From contig NZ_VDCY01000006.1 in the NCBI RefSeq assembly GCF_006517395.1, forward strand, positions 1-64,000: a stretch of 64,000 bases of DNA, written 5' to 3'. The translations under genes and the position numbers were made by a program. Under the pieces are notes generated by a model. The model did no database searches. It worked only from the letters and a program-made list of their open reading frames with translations, and had not been told where the DNA came from. Below, piece after piece: positions 51,459-59,853 of the stretch (positions are counted from its first letter, which is position 1; each line of letters starts with the position of its first letter). Source of the DNA: Terrilactibacillus laevilacticus (GTDB lineage: Bacteria; Bacillota; Bacilli; Bacillales; Sporolactobacillaceae).

Positions 51459-51460
51459 CT
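51447..51460. promoter_or_regulatory. LexA (SOS) box
   Basis: CGAACATTTGTTCT matches the Bacillus LexA/DinR consensus CGAAC-N4-GTTCG at all but the last base; GAACA and TGTTC are perfect half-sites. Its place over the toxin promoter is what repression by LexA requires. Confidence 0.7.
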
Positions 51461-51689
51461 TATTTTAGCCCTATGATATTATGACTAGTTTTTCTTAATA
51501 GGAAAGAAAAAAGCTTAGCGGTAAACCCGTAAGAAAACAATAAGTGATATAACGGCGTTTTTTATTGGTTTTTATCCTACATACATGATCTAACCTTTCA
51601 ACTTACAACCTTGACTATGACTTTTCTATGATTATATTATTAATAGTGATACATTAACCAAAACGGTCAATTATAAACGAGGAACTAAT

Positions 51690-52427
51690 ATGAACAAGAA
51701 ATATATAGGAAACATTGGCGTCAGCGTCATTTCTAAGGAACGTTTTTTAAACGAATTTGTAGAAAAAATGAAATGCGGATCCAAAAAGAACATCTTTTTC
51801 TTAAACGATCACTGTTTCAATATCGCTCAAAAGGATGCTGACTATCTTAAGTATTTAAATAATGCAGATTATGTATTAAATGATGGTTTGGGGATTACGC
51901 TTGGAGCCAAATTATTTAATATTGAACTAAAAGAAAATCTAAATGGAACAGATTTAATGCCACAAGTCTTAAAGAAATGCGAAAAACTTGATGCGTCAAT
52001 TTTTTTACTTGGTGCAAAAGAAGAGAATATTGAAGCTGCAGTATCTAATATTCAATCTTCTTATCCACATCTTAAAATTGCAGGATACCACCATGGCTAT
52101 TTCAATTCCGATGAGAGGATAATTGAAAAAATCAATCAGTCTAAAGCAGATGTTCTCATTGTAGGGATGGGAGTTCCTCTCCAAGAAAAATTTATTGGTC
52201 AATATGATCAAGAGATCAATTCCCCAGTACGGTTTGCTGTCGGTGCCTATATTGATTTTGCATCGGGAAATGTGCGTAGGGCGCCAAAATTAATGAGAAA
52301 ACTTAATTTAGAGTGGTTGTTTCGAATGGCTCTTGAGCCTAAAAGAATGTGGAAAAGAAACTTTATTGGACATGGTCTTTTCTTTATCAACGTCCTTCGT
52401 CTGAAGAAACAAAACAATACAAAATAA
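51690..52427 (+). CDS. WecG/TagA/CpsF family glycosyltransferase
   Basis: A 245-residue GT26 enzyme. NIFFLNDHCFNIAQKDADYL (about 35-54), VLNDGLGITLGAKLF (about 64-78), ENLNGTDLMPQVLKKCEKL (about 84-102) and DVLIVGMGVPLQEKF (about 151-165; the family's GxPxQE motif), with RRAPKLMRKLNLEWLFRMAL near the C-terminus that docks on the membrane. TagA adds ManNAc to GlcNAc-PP-undecaprenol in wall teichoic acid. No other wall-polymer gene is adjacent, so it is an orphan. ATG 51690 behind GAGGAACTAAT. Its stop codon is the left border of a family-2 repeat. Confidence 0.88.
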   Translation: MNKKYIGNIGVSVISKERFLNEFVEKMKCGSKKNIFFLNDHCFNIAQKDADYLKYLNNADYVLNDGLGITLGAKLFNIELKENLNGTDLMPQVLKKCEKLDASIFLLGAKEENIEAAVSNIQSSYPHLKIAGYHHGYFNSDERIIEKINQSKADVLIVGMGVPLQEKFIGQYDQEINSPVRFAVGAYIDFASGNVRRAPKLMRKLNLEWLFRMALEPKRMWKRNFIGHGLFFINVLRLKKQNNTK

Positions 52428-52635
52428 AGTGAAACTTCCATCGGTGGGGGTTTTTCGACGCACAGGATGTGCTAGTGCAGGCGTTGCGACAGGACGTCGC
52501 GTTTTTAGCCTGCGTCATCCCCCACTGATGGAAAGCCTGAACCAATCGGACCTTTACGGGCAGTTGATCCCCCACCTATCTTCTTTGAATACTCAGAATC
52601 TTGAGGTGGGGGTCTTTACTTGCCGTTAAGGCGGG
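52428..52635 (+). repeat. Palindromic repeat family 2, copy 3 (long form)
   Basis: Begins AGTGAAACTTCCATCGGTGG right at the glycosyltransferase stop codon and ends GCCGTTAAGGCGGG before ATAAA. It has an extra block of about 60 bases (GACGCACAGGATGTGC, CAGGCGTTGCGACAGGACGT, CCTGCGTC) inside the first palindrome, which itself forms a hairpin. The block AATCGGACCTTTACGGGCAG is shared with copy 1. Confidence 0.82.
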
Positions 52636-52651
52636 ATAAAATCGGATGTTA

Positions 52652-52700
52652 GCTCTAAATTTCGGATGGCAAGGTCTTTCGAAGTTTAGAGCATTTATTT
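52652..52700 (+). terminator. Terminator of the TagA-like gene, displaced by the repeat
   Basis: GCTCTAAATTTCG pairs with CGAAGTTTAGAGC (one bulge) around a 15-base loop, followed by ATTTATTTT. It is 225 bases past the glycosyltransferase stop; the family-2 repeat occupies the gap. Confidence 0.65.
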
Positions 52701-52793
52701 TGACGGTATAAATGGTTTAGATTAGGATAAAAATATCTTTTAGATACTTTTTAACTGTAATTTTATTTATTACATTTTATTGGAGGAAAATTT

Positions 52794-53921
52794 ATGACTA
52801 ATCCAAAATATGATGGGCTATTCAAACCATTTACATTTTCCAATGGCATTCAATTAGATAATCGGATTATCTTAGCGCCGATGACCAACTACTCTTCAAA
52901 TGAAGATGGTACGGTTTCAGACTCAGAAGTGAACTATTACATTCGTCGTTCCAAAGGCGTTAGTATGGTCATTACTGCTTGTACGTATGTTTCAGCTAAT
53001 GGGAAAGGGTTCCCAGGTGAATTTGCTGGCCATACAGATGAGATGGTACCTAGTTTAAAACGTCTTGCAACATCTATTAAAGAACAAGGAGCAAAAGCTG
53101 TACTGCAAATTTTTCACGGTGGTCGCATGTGCCCTCCTGATGTAGTTCCGAATGGCGATGTTGTCAGTGCGAGTGCTGTTCCTGTTGAACAAGATGGTTC
53201 ACCCACTCCACGTGAACTGACCGATTCAGAGATAGAATCGATTATTCATGACTTTGGTGAAACAACTCGAAGAGCCATTGAAGCGGGATTTGATGGCGTC
53301 GAAATTCATGGTGCAAACGGGTATCTGATTCAGCAATTCTTCTCGCCTCATTCCAATCGACGCGAAGATCGTTGGGGCGGTAGTTTAGAAAAACGTTTAA
53401 CTTTCCCACTTGCCGTTGTTGATGAAGTGAAAAAAGTTGTAGACACTCATGCAAAAGAACCTTTTCTTGTAGGGTACCGCTTTTCTCCGGAAGAACCCGA
53501 AACACCTGGAATCACAATGAAAGATACACTAGCCCTCGTCGATGCTTTAACAAATAAAAATCTCGATTACCTTCATGTATCCGTCCTCGATTTCTGGTCA
53601 AAACCTAGACGAGGAGTTGAAGATACTCGATCTCGTATTGAGATCATCCAAGAACGTGTAGGTGATCGTGTACCAGTCATTGGTGTTGGTTCCATTTATA
53701 CGGCGGTGGATGCTTTAAAAGCCTTTGAAACAGGTATTCCATTACTCGCTATCGGCCGCGAATTAATTATTGATCCTGACTGGGTTCAAAAGATTAAAGA
53801 AGGAAGAGAAAATGAAATCATCACTAAACTAAATAGAGACGATCAAGAAAAATTAGTTATTCCGGACCCACTTTGGCAAGCAATTATCCATACACCAGGA
53901 TGGTTTCCAATTGAAGATTAA
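52794..53921 (+). CDS. NADH:flavin oxidoreductase, Old Yellow Enzyme family
   Basis: A 375-residue FMN-dependent TIM barrel. LDNRIILAPMTNYSSNEDGT (about 22-41) starts the barrel; IFHGGRMCPP (about 104-113), GFDGVEIHGANGYLIQQFFS (about 162-181), then PHSNRREDRWGGSLEKR, and VPVIGVGSIYTAVDALKAFE (about 294-313) are OYE landmarks; His and Asn of the substrate pair lie in EIHGANGY. Most like YqiG/NamA-type enzymes that reduce activated alkenes or nitro compounds; physiological substrate unknown. ATG 52794 behind TTGGAGGAAAATTT. Terminator at 53926-53971. Confidence 0.92.
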   Translation: MTNPKYDGLFKPFTFSNGIQLDNRIILAPMTNYSSNEDGTVSDSEVNYYIRRSKGVSMVITACTYVSANGKGFPGEFAGHTDEMVPSLKRLATSIKEQGAKAVLQIFHGGRMCPPDVVPNGDVVSASAVPVEQDGSPTPRELTDSEIESIIHDFGETTRRAIEAGFDGVEIHGANGYLIQQFFSPHSNRREDRWGGSLEKRLTFPLAVVDEVKKVVDTHAKEPFLVGYRFSPEEPETPGITMKDTLALVDALTNKNLDYLHVSVLDFWSKPRRGVEDTRSRIEIIQERVGDRVPVIGVGSIYTAVDALKAFETGIPLLAIGRELIIDPDWVQKIKEGRENEIITKLNRDDQEKLVIPDPLWQAIIHTPGWFPIED

Positions 53922-53925
53922 CCTT

Positions 53926-53971
53926 AAAGAAGCTTGGAGAGAACACGTTGAAGTTCTTTCCAAGCTTTCTT
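53926..53971 (+). terminator. Terminator after the OYE gene
   Basis: AAAGAAGCTTGGAGAGAAC pairs with GTTCTTTCCAAGCTTTCTT (one mismatch) around an 8-base loop. Starts five bases past the stop codon. The plus-strand T run is short. Confidence 0.8.
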
Positions 53972-53979
53972 AACTAAAA

Positions 53980-54119
53980 ATTTAAGGTATAAAGTGTAAG
54001 TGCAACTAGCATAATCTTCTTCGATTAAGCATCGAGTTGTCGCGAAGGCGAAGCCGTAGTGACACATTCTAGGCCTCTGTCTGCGCCTTATAGGCTAGCC
54101 AATCGGCAAGTTTTCTTTA
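53980..54119 (+). repeat. Repeat family 3, copy 2 (long form)
   Basis: TTTAAGGTATAAAG at the left and AATCGGCAAGTTTTCTTTAT at the right match copy 1 (12069-12145), and CTAG plus GCCTCTGTCTGCGCCTTATA is shared. About 62 bases are inserted between two CTAG tetranucleotides (54006 and 54070); the insert contains GTCGCGAAGGCGAAGCCGTA. Lies between convergent OYE and levB genes. Confidence 0.7.
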
Positions 54120-54142
54120 TCGAATGAGTGTATTTCATTTTT

Positions 54143-55711
54143 TTAGTTTTCCTTGATCGAGTCAAAGTGTTGAATCTTTACGTTTTTAAAGACTGCCGTA
54201 CCATCATCTGAAAATAATGAAATTCCTCGATCTTCTAAAGGGGCAAACACTTCACTTGAATGAACAACTTGACCGTCATCAATAAACACTTCAATACTCG
54301 TTTTATCGACAAGTATTTTTAGATGGACGTTGTGTTTATTTTTATCAAAAGCAGCTCTACTTTCGACATACTTATGGCTTTTATCAGGCTGATCAGTAGA
54401 TCCCCGATTAACATAGGAATAACCACCTTGAGGAAAAATTCCTACATCTATGTGCCGCAATTTATCTTTTGATTCCCGCAGTCTTATCCCAATATTTTTC
54501 GCTTCTGACCAAGAGATATCCGTATCAAGCTGGTAAGCATCGCCTGAGGCTCTTAATGTTTTCGAACCTTTTACTTTGATCTCATCAAATGAATCTGTTC
54601 TATATGTCAATTTTTTAAGTGACGATATAGGCTGTGACACCAAGCTATAATCATGGCTTCCAACCTGCTTTAATTGAATTTGTCGAACAACCGAATTAAA
54701 CCCATTAAAGCCTTCAACCCTTGTAGGTGTTTCATTTGGATAATCCCAATTATTCATCCAGGCTATCGCATAACGTTTGGTGAACTTTTCACTCTTTTTT
54801 CCACTCTCAAAAGTGACACCACCATACCAATCAAAACCATGATCTAACCATTTAGGCACAGTTTGATCAGTATTAAATCCACTTCCAGTAAAATCACCAA
54901 TCCAATAGGCATAGGTATTTGGCTTGCCGATTGATTTACCGTTTGCACTTACACCAAGAATCCATTTATATGTCCCATCATTTGTTTTCATTTGATAAAG
55001 ATCAGGACATTCAACAATTCCTATATTCTGTGTCGTGAAAGCCCCTGTGTAACGCCAATCTTTTAAATTGCGCGATTCATAAAAACCAATTTTCGAGCCT
55101 TCAGCCATAAGTAGTACCCATTTACTTTCTTGTGCGTCCCAGATAATTTTCGGATCTCTAAAATCCTTTGTACCAGGATTGGGCATAACAGGATCATCAC
55201 GATATGATTTGAATGATTTTCCTTTGTCGGTGCTATACCAAAGATATTGTTCTTGCTTTCCGCCATCGGCTGAAGGTTGAGTCACAATAGCAATAAAAGC
55301 TCCCTTACCGAAGCCCGCTGTATTGTTTTGATCTACAACGAATGAGCCCGTCCAAGGATCCCCATTTTTATTTGTATATTTCGGGATAGCAATTCCTTCA
55401 TCCTTCCAGTGTACCAAATCTTTGGATGTCGCATGACGCCATTCCGTTCCATTACCATTCGGATAGTCCCGATTATAGAGATAATAATAGTGGTATTTTC
55501 CATCTAGATAGATTGGCCTTTGTGGATCATTCATCCATTGATCGGGTGCTGTAAAGTGATAAGTCGCCCGATAAGTTGGCTTATGATGCTTAGGATGAGT
55601 AACCTTTTCCTTTTTCTTTGGAGGTTCCTGAAAAAGCACTATTCCAACGATAATAAGAGCAATTAAACCTATCATTGAACTTAAAAACCAGATATATTTT
55701 TGTTTAGACAT
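54143..55711 (-). CDS. levB: GH32 endolevanase (LevB-like)
   Basis: A 522-residue GH32 enzyme. An N-terminal signal anchor (YIWFLSSMIGLIALIIVGIV) has no lipobox. The catalytic set is WMNDPQRPIYLDGKYHYYYL (about 57-76; nucleophile Asp), FRDPKIIWD (about 182-190; stabiliser Asp) and IGIVECPDLYQM (about 229-240; acid/base Glu). A beta-sandwich domain follows. In B. subtilis levB lies in the operon of sacB; here it also follows sacB paralogue 2 with a 137-base gap, so the enzyme probably cuts the levan made by SacB. Start ATG 55711 behind GAGGAAAAAGATA. Confidence 0.92.
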   Translation of the reverse strand: MSKQKYIWFLSSMIGLIALIIVGIVLFQEPPKKKEKVTHPKHHKPTYRATYHFTAPDQWMNDPQRPIYLDGKYHYYYLYNRDYPNGNGTEWRHATSKDLVHWKDEGIAIPKYTNKNGDPWTGSFVVDQNNTAGFGKGAFIAIVTQPSADGGKQEQYLWYSTDKGKSFKSYRDDPVMPNPGTKDFRDPKIIWDAQESKWVLLMAEGSKIGFYESRNLKDWRYTGAFTTQNIGIVECPDLYQMKTNDGTYKWILGVSANGKSIGKPNTYAYWIGDFTGSGFNTDQTVPKWLDHGFDWYGGVTFESGKKSEKFTKRYAIAWMNNWDYPNETPTRVEGFNGFNSVVRQIQLKQVGSHDYSLVSQPISSLKKLTYRTDSFDEIKVKGSKTLRASGDAYQLDTDISWSEAKNIGIRLRESKDKLRHIDVGIFPQGGYSYVNRGSTDQPDKSHKYVESRAAFDKNKHNVHLKILVDKTSIEVFIDDGQVVHSSEVFAPLEDRGISLFSDDGTAVFKNVKIQHFDSIKEN

Positions 55712-55776
55712 TATCTTTTTCCTCACGTTTATGCCTCACTTTGTTGTCTTGTTTTTCATGTTGGTAAAGAAAATAA

Positions 55777-55807
55777 AAATGCCGATAACAGGTTATCGGC
55801 ATTTTCT
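55777..55807 (-). terminator. Hairpin between sacB2 and levB
   Basis: AAAATGCCGATAA and TTATCGGCATTTT form a perfect 13-bp stem with a 4-base loop and T on the minus-strand 3' side. It lies between sacB paralogue 2 and levB and may reduce levB transcription. Nearly the same stem ends sacB paralogue 1. Confidence 0.85.
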
Positions 55808-55848
55808 ATATTGTATGCAAATTTTTAGTGAAAATCAAGAAACATATC

Positions 55849-57315
55849 TTATCTTGTCAATTGTCCTTGTTCAAGAACACTGTCTTTTACGACGGATGTT
55901 TTTGATCCTTTAAGATTTAATAAGAAGCTTGGTGCGAATGTAGAATGATGATCATTAAAGTATCCTTTATTTGTTGCATAGCTTGTTACCACTAAATTGT
56001 TATCTTTTGAGTTATTTGGAATAACAAAGTGAGAATAATTAAACGTAATGTCATATGGATCTAAATCCATGTGTAAAACGAGACCACTTTTATTTAATGG
56101 TTTGTAATTACCTGTTAGAGATTTAGATACAAAACCTAACATATAAATGTCTTTAGTACCGATTCCATCAATCGTCATTTTAGCGCCTCTTGAATCTGTG
56201 AACAGATACCATTTTCCATCCTTTTTAAATACGTTAGCACGTTCAATTTCATCCGTAATCGTATTAGATGTGATTAATGGTTTTAATACTTTTTTCAAAG
56301 TATAGTCGTCATTAATTTCGATAATACCTAGTGCTCCATTAGCGATTGTAGCATCATATTTTTTAGGGCTTTGGACTAGGAAATTTCTTTCTGATTCGAA
56401 GAATTTTTTATTCCCACCATAGAAAGCACTATTATTGAATTGATCTTCACCTTGATAACCTGTTTCTGTTCCAGTGTTTGCTTCAAAGACAAGGTATTTA
56501 TGACCATTATCTTCAACATAGTGAGGATCTCTTAACGTATGATTGTCGCCTGAAGCAAATCCACCTTCGTCGATGAACTGTTGAACGTTTTGATAAATTT
56601 TTCCGTCTCCGTCAAAAATCGATTTATAATCTTCTACACCATCGACTTTTATTGTATTATGATCTGGCTGAGTGAGATTGACTTGAGCTGTCGTTAATGT
56701 TTGTTTACTATAACCTGTACCGCCATCTTCTGGTGCGCCAGAGAAATTAGTGTAAAACAGGCGTATCTTACCGTCTTTTGTAAGAGTGGTCGAACCAGAC
56801 CATTCTTGAGTTTGATATTTTAAATGAGGGTCGTTTGGAACAAATTTATCATTATCTTTAAATACTCGTCCGGCATTTTTCCAACTATTTAGCGAAGTTT
56901 CACCTACTTTTTGATAGAACACATAGATATGTGTATCATTTCCATCTTTAGGATCCCCTGCTAAGGCGAAAACAATGTTATATCCTTTATAAGTTGCGAC
57001 TGTACCATCCGCATTTTGCAAAGGCCAGCTATCCCATACGTCTAAGTCAATCAAATTCCCATTTTTATCATAATCTTTAGCTGAAGGAATATTTTTGATT
57101 GATGATACATCAAATGAAGGAACTTTAAATTGTTCACTTTTTTGTAGTTCAGGAAATTTGTGCATGTCATAACGTGTGATATGAGAAATTCCATAATCCT
57201 CGTTATAATCTGTGCTGTTTTTCTCTTTTGCAAATGTTTGAGCTCCGCCACCTACTAGCAATGCAGTTGCAAAAGTAACTGCTGTAGCTTGTTTAAGATA
57301 CTTACTGATGTTCAT
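55849..57315 (-). CDS. sacB: Levansucrase, GH68 (paralogue 2)
   Basis: A 488-residue secreted levansucrase close to paralogue 1. Signal peptide LKQATAVTFATALLVGGGAQ, cleavage after TFA. Nucleophile Asp in DLDVWDSWPLQNADG, stabiliser Asp in HTLRDPHYVE and acid/base Glu in ITDEIERANVFKK are all kept. It has about ten extra residues after the N-terminal domain (SAKDYDKNGNLIDLD) and one insert before the RDP motif (QQFIDEGGFASGDN). First gene of a likely sacB-levB operon. ATG 57315 behind GGGAGGATTTTG. Confidence 0.95.
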   Translation of the reverse strand: MNISKYLKQATAVTFATALLVGGGAQTFAKEKNSTDYNEDYGISHITRYDMHKFPELQKSEQFKVPSFDVSSIKNIPSAKDYDKNGNLIDLDVWDSWPLQNADGTVATYKGYNIVFALAGDPKDGNDTHIYVFYQKVGETSLNSWKNAGRVFKDNDKFVPNDPHLKYQTQEWSGSTTLTKDGKIRLFYTNFSGAPEDGGTGYSKQTLTTAQVNLTQPDHNTIKVDGVEDYKSIFDGDGKIYQNVQQFIDEGGFASGDNHTLRDPHYVEDNGHKYLVFEANTGTETGYQGEDQFNNSAFYGGNKKFFESERNFLVQSPKKYDATIANGALGIIEINDDYTLKKVLKPLITSNTITDEIERANVFKKDGKWYLFTDSRGAKMTIDGIGTKDIYMLGFVSKSLTGNYKPLNKSGLVLHMDLDPYDITFNYSHFVIPNNSKDNNLVVTSYATNKGYFNDHHSTFAPSFLLNLKGSKTSVVKDSVLEQGQLTR

Positions 57316-58172
57316 CAAAATCCTCCCTCTCTTATTGAAAAGTGTTTCTAAAAAAGTTGGTTAACAATAACCCTATCTTATTATGTAGGAATGTCAGACA
57401 ACCTTTTTAGCCCAAGAAACGCCTATCCCCATTTAGATTTGCTTAATTGATAAATTATCAGGTTTAAATCTCTAAGAAGCTTCTATCGACATCTTTTTTT
57501 AAGAATGTGACTTAAATTTCTAAAGTGACACGATTACTTTATACAAATGCATTTGATATGTATTCTGAAATCTACCATTAAGCAATTGATCTGAAATGGA
57601 TATGAAGATTGTTTCTATGCCTCATAGATTACTGGGATGACAAAGATGCGTCAATTCGAACAAATGTAACAAAAAAAGTACCAAATACACATTTAGTATG
57701 TATAGACTAGGTCAAATGAAACGGTTTTTTTGGTGTTTTTTACATTCTTGTTAGATATAAAAAAGTAACCAAGATACATCCATAATTCTCTTAGTTATTT
57801 AAGAAATATATCGATATTTAAATTTTTATGCATTATTTTAGAAAATAATACATATATTTGTCGTTTTTTGGAATATTATAGACATATTTGTCGACTTTCC
57901 CTCTCCAATCGTCAATAAATGTGCGCCTCTTCTATTAATAGGATGTCAAGAAAGTCAGGATAATAGAACGAGTTTTATTAATGATTATTTTTTAGCCCTT
58001 TTGGTTTACAATCCATTCAATTAGAAATCACATTTTTTCATATCCAATTATGGATTTTAAATGATAGCCTTTACTTTCCCTATAAATTTAGAGCCTATCA
58101 CTGTTAATGAATCGCTTTTTAAATAAGTTTTTTCAATCCTAAGAACAATCACCGAATTTGATTAATCAAAAA
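57316..58172. other. Long intergenic region upstream of sacB paralogue 2
   Basis: About 850 AT-rich bases without a credible ORF. ATATTTGTCG occurs twice in direct orientation (57854-57863 and 57884-57893, 30 bases apart, three helical turns), and a palindrome CAAATGCATTTG lies near 57546. These might be regulator sites for sacB-levB, but they are more than 200-500 bases from the gene. No antiterminator target was found. Confidence 0.4.
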
Positions 58173-58205
58173 AGAAAAAAACTAGGAGTATATAATTTCT
58201 CCTAG
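58173..58205 (-). terminator. Terminator after the amidase gene
   Basis: CTAGGAG and CTCCTAG form a 7-bp stem around a 10-base A/T loop; the minus strand continues with TTTTTTTCTTTTTT. Confidence 0.85.
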
Positions 58206-58220
58206 CTTCTTATTAACGCA

Positions 58221-59690
58221 TTATTCTAATGTTGGAGCTTTCCGATGTTTTGTTTGCTGTTCGTATGCAAAGGCAAGCTCAAATAATTTTGGCTCCTGAA
58301 ATGCCATAGTGGTAAATGTCACACCCACAGGAGTTCCTTCATTCGTATATCCAGCTGGAACTGTAATTGAAGGATAACCCGCTCTTGCTGCAATATCAGA
58401 ACCCCAAGCATTCTCAAACACTAATGCATCAAGCTCATACTCTTTCATAACTGGATCGATACCGTTAGTTCGTGACAATTTAATATCAAGAGCACGATCA
58501 GCAAGATATTGAGGATCAAATGGGTCACCGCTCGTCTTTTCAGAACGTTCAAGTATGGTTTGACCATACTTTAATGCTATATCTGCATGAGCGTTATTAT
58601 ATTCGATCAGATCGCTAAGTGAGTGAACAGGCATCGAAGGCGGTAATTGATTAAGGTATTGATTGATATCCATTTTAAAATCATGGTACATGACAATCGA
58701 ATCAAAATGATCTAATTCCTCTTTAGAAGGAATTATAATTGACTCAACAATGATAGCCCCGGCCTTTTTCATATCCCCAAGAGCTTGATCAATCAGTTGT
58801 TGCTCCTCTTGACTCAGAGAATTTAAGTAGCGTCGATCTACCCCGATTCGAGAACCATTTAATCCATCGCCATTTAAGTACTTCATATAATCTCTAGGTA
58901 AACGATCGAGACTTAACTGAGCGGCATCATCCTTTTCATCTATTCCTACAATGGCGTTCAAAAGAATCGCTGCATCTGTTACTGATCGTGTCATCGGACC
59001 CGCTGTATCTTGAGTATGAGAAAGTGGTATAATGCCAGCTCTACTAACTAGTCCAATCGTCGGTTTAATACCAACAAGTGAATTCACGCTTGCAGGCATG
59101 AGAATGGAACCCGAGGTCTCCGTTCCTACACCTACTGCAGCAAAATTAGCCGCAATGGCTGCCCCTGTTCCTGAACTAGAACCTCCGACCTCAAAAGATG
59201 AATCATATGGATTGAGCACTTGTCCGCCACGCGAACTATAACCATTTGGCATCCCTTCTGTGACAAAATTGGCCAACTCCGTCATATTGGCTTTTCCCAA
59301 AATAATGGCTCCAGCATCACGTAATTTTTTCACGATAAAAGCATCCTCAGTAGCCGTGTGATTAGCTAAAGCGACAGAACCTGCACTTGTATGCATATGA
59401 TCAGCCGTGTCTATATTGTCCTTTATGATCACGGGGATGCCATAAAGCGGTCCTCTATTTTCTATAAGGGGTCTCTGTTGATCTAGCTTATCAGCTATCA
59501 TCAAAGCATCAGGGTTAACTTCCAGAATAGAATTGATATTTGGACCTTTTTTATCATAATTTTCGATACGATCGAGATACATCTGAACTAATTCTTTAGA
59601 CGAGATATCTCCAGATTCCATAGCCTGGTGCATGTCTAATACGGATGCTTCTAAAATAAAATCTGACTTCCCGCCAGCTATAATCCCCAT
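58221..59690 (-). CDS. Amidase signature family enzyme
   Basis: A 489-residue amidase. The Ser-cisSer-Lys triad is visible: GIPVIIKDNIDTADHMHTSA (about 83-102; Lys), SFEVGGSSSGTGAAIAANFA (about 164-183; cis-Ser) and VGVGTETSGSILMPASVNSL (about 185-204; nucleophile Ser). An N-terminal LDMHQAMESGDISSKELVQM helix is standard. Homologous to GatA and many broad amidases, but no gatB/gatC is adjacent and GatA-specific features are lacking, so it is a metabolic amidase of unknown substrate. ATG 59690 behind GGGGGATGGGAA. Confidence 0.9.
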   Translation of the reverse strand: MGIIAGGKSDFILEASVLDMHQAMESGDISSKELVQMYLDRIENYDKKGPNINSILEVNPDALMIADKLDQQRPLIENRGPLYGIPVIIKDNIDTADHMHTSAGSVALANHTATEDAFIVKKLRDAGAIILGKANMTELANFVTEGMPNGYSSRGGQVLNPYDSSFEVGGSSSGTGAAIAANFAAVGVGTETSGSILMPASVNSLVGIKPTIGLVSRAGIIPLSHTQDTAGPMTRSVTDAAILLNAIVGIDEKDDAAQLSLDRLPRDYMKYLNGDGLNGSRIGVDRRYLNSLSQEEQQLIDQALGDMKKAGAIIVESIIIPSKEELDHFDSIVMYHDFKMDINQYLNQLPPSMPVHSLSDLIEYNNAHADIALKYGQTILERSEKTSGDPFDPQYLADRALDIKLSRTNGIDPVMKEYELDALVFENAWGSDIAARAGYPSITVPAGYTNEGTPVGVTFTTMAFQEPKLFELAFAYEQQTKHRKAPTLE

Positions 59691-59853
59691 TTCCCATCCC
59701 CCTATGTATATATGAATACTTCAACAATTTTTCATATGTGATTTGCTCAGGATTCAATTCTTAACCATTATAATTCACTTACTCATTATATTTCTATCAA
59801 TATTATTTGTTTAAAAAAGAGGAATACACAAAATGCATCCCTCCTTCATTTAT

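Noticed and set aside
58221-59690. GatA subunit of Glu-tRNA amidotransferase
   Set aside because: No gatB or gatC nearby and length and context fit a stand-alone amidase.
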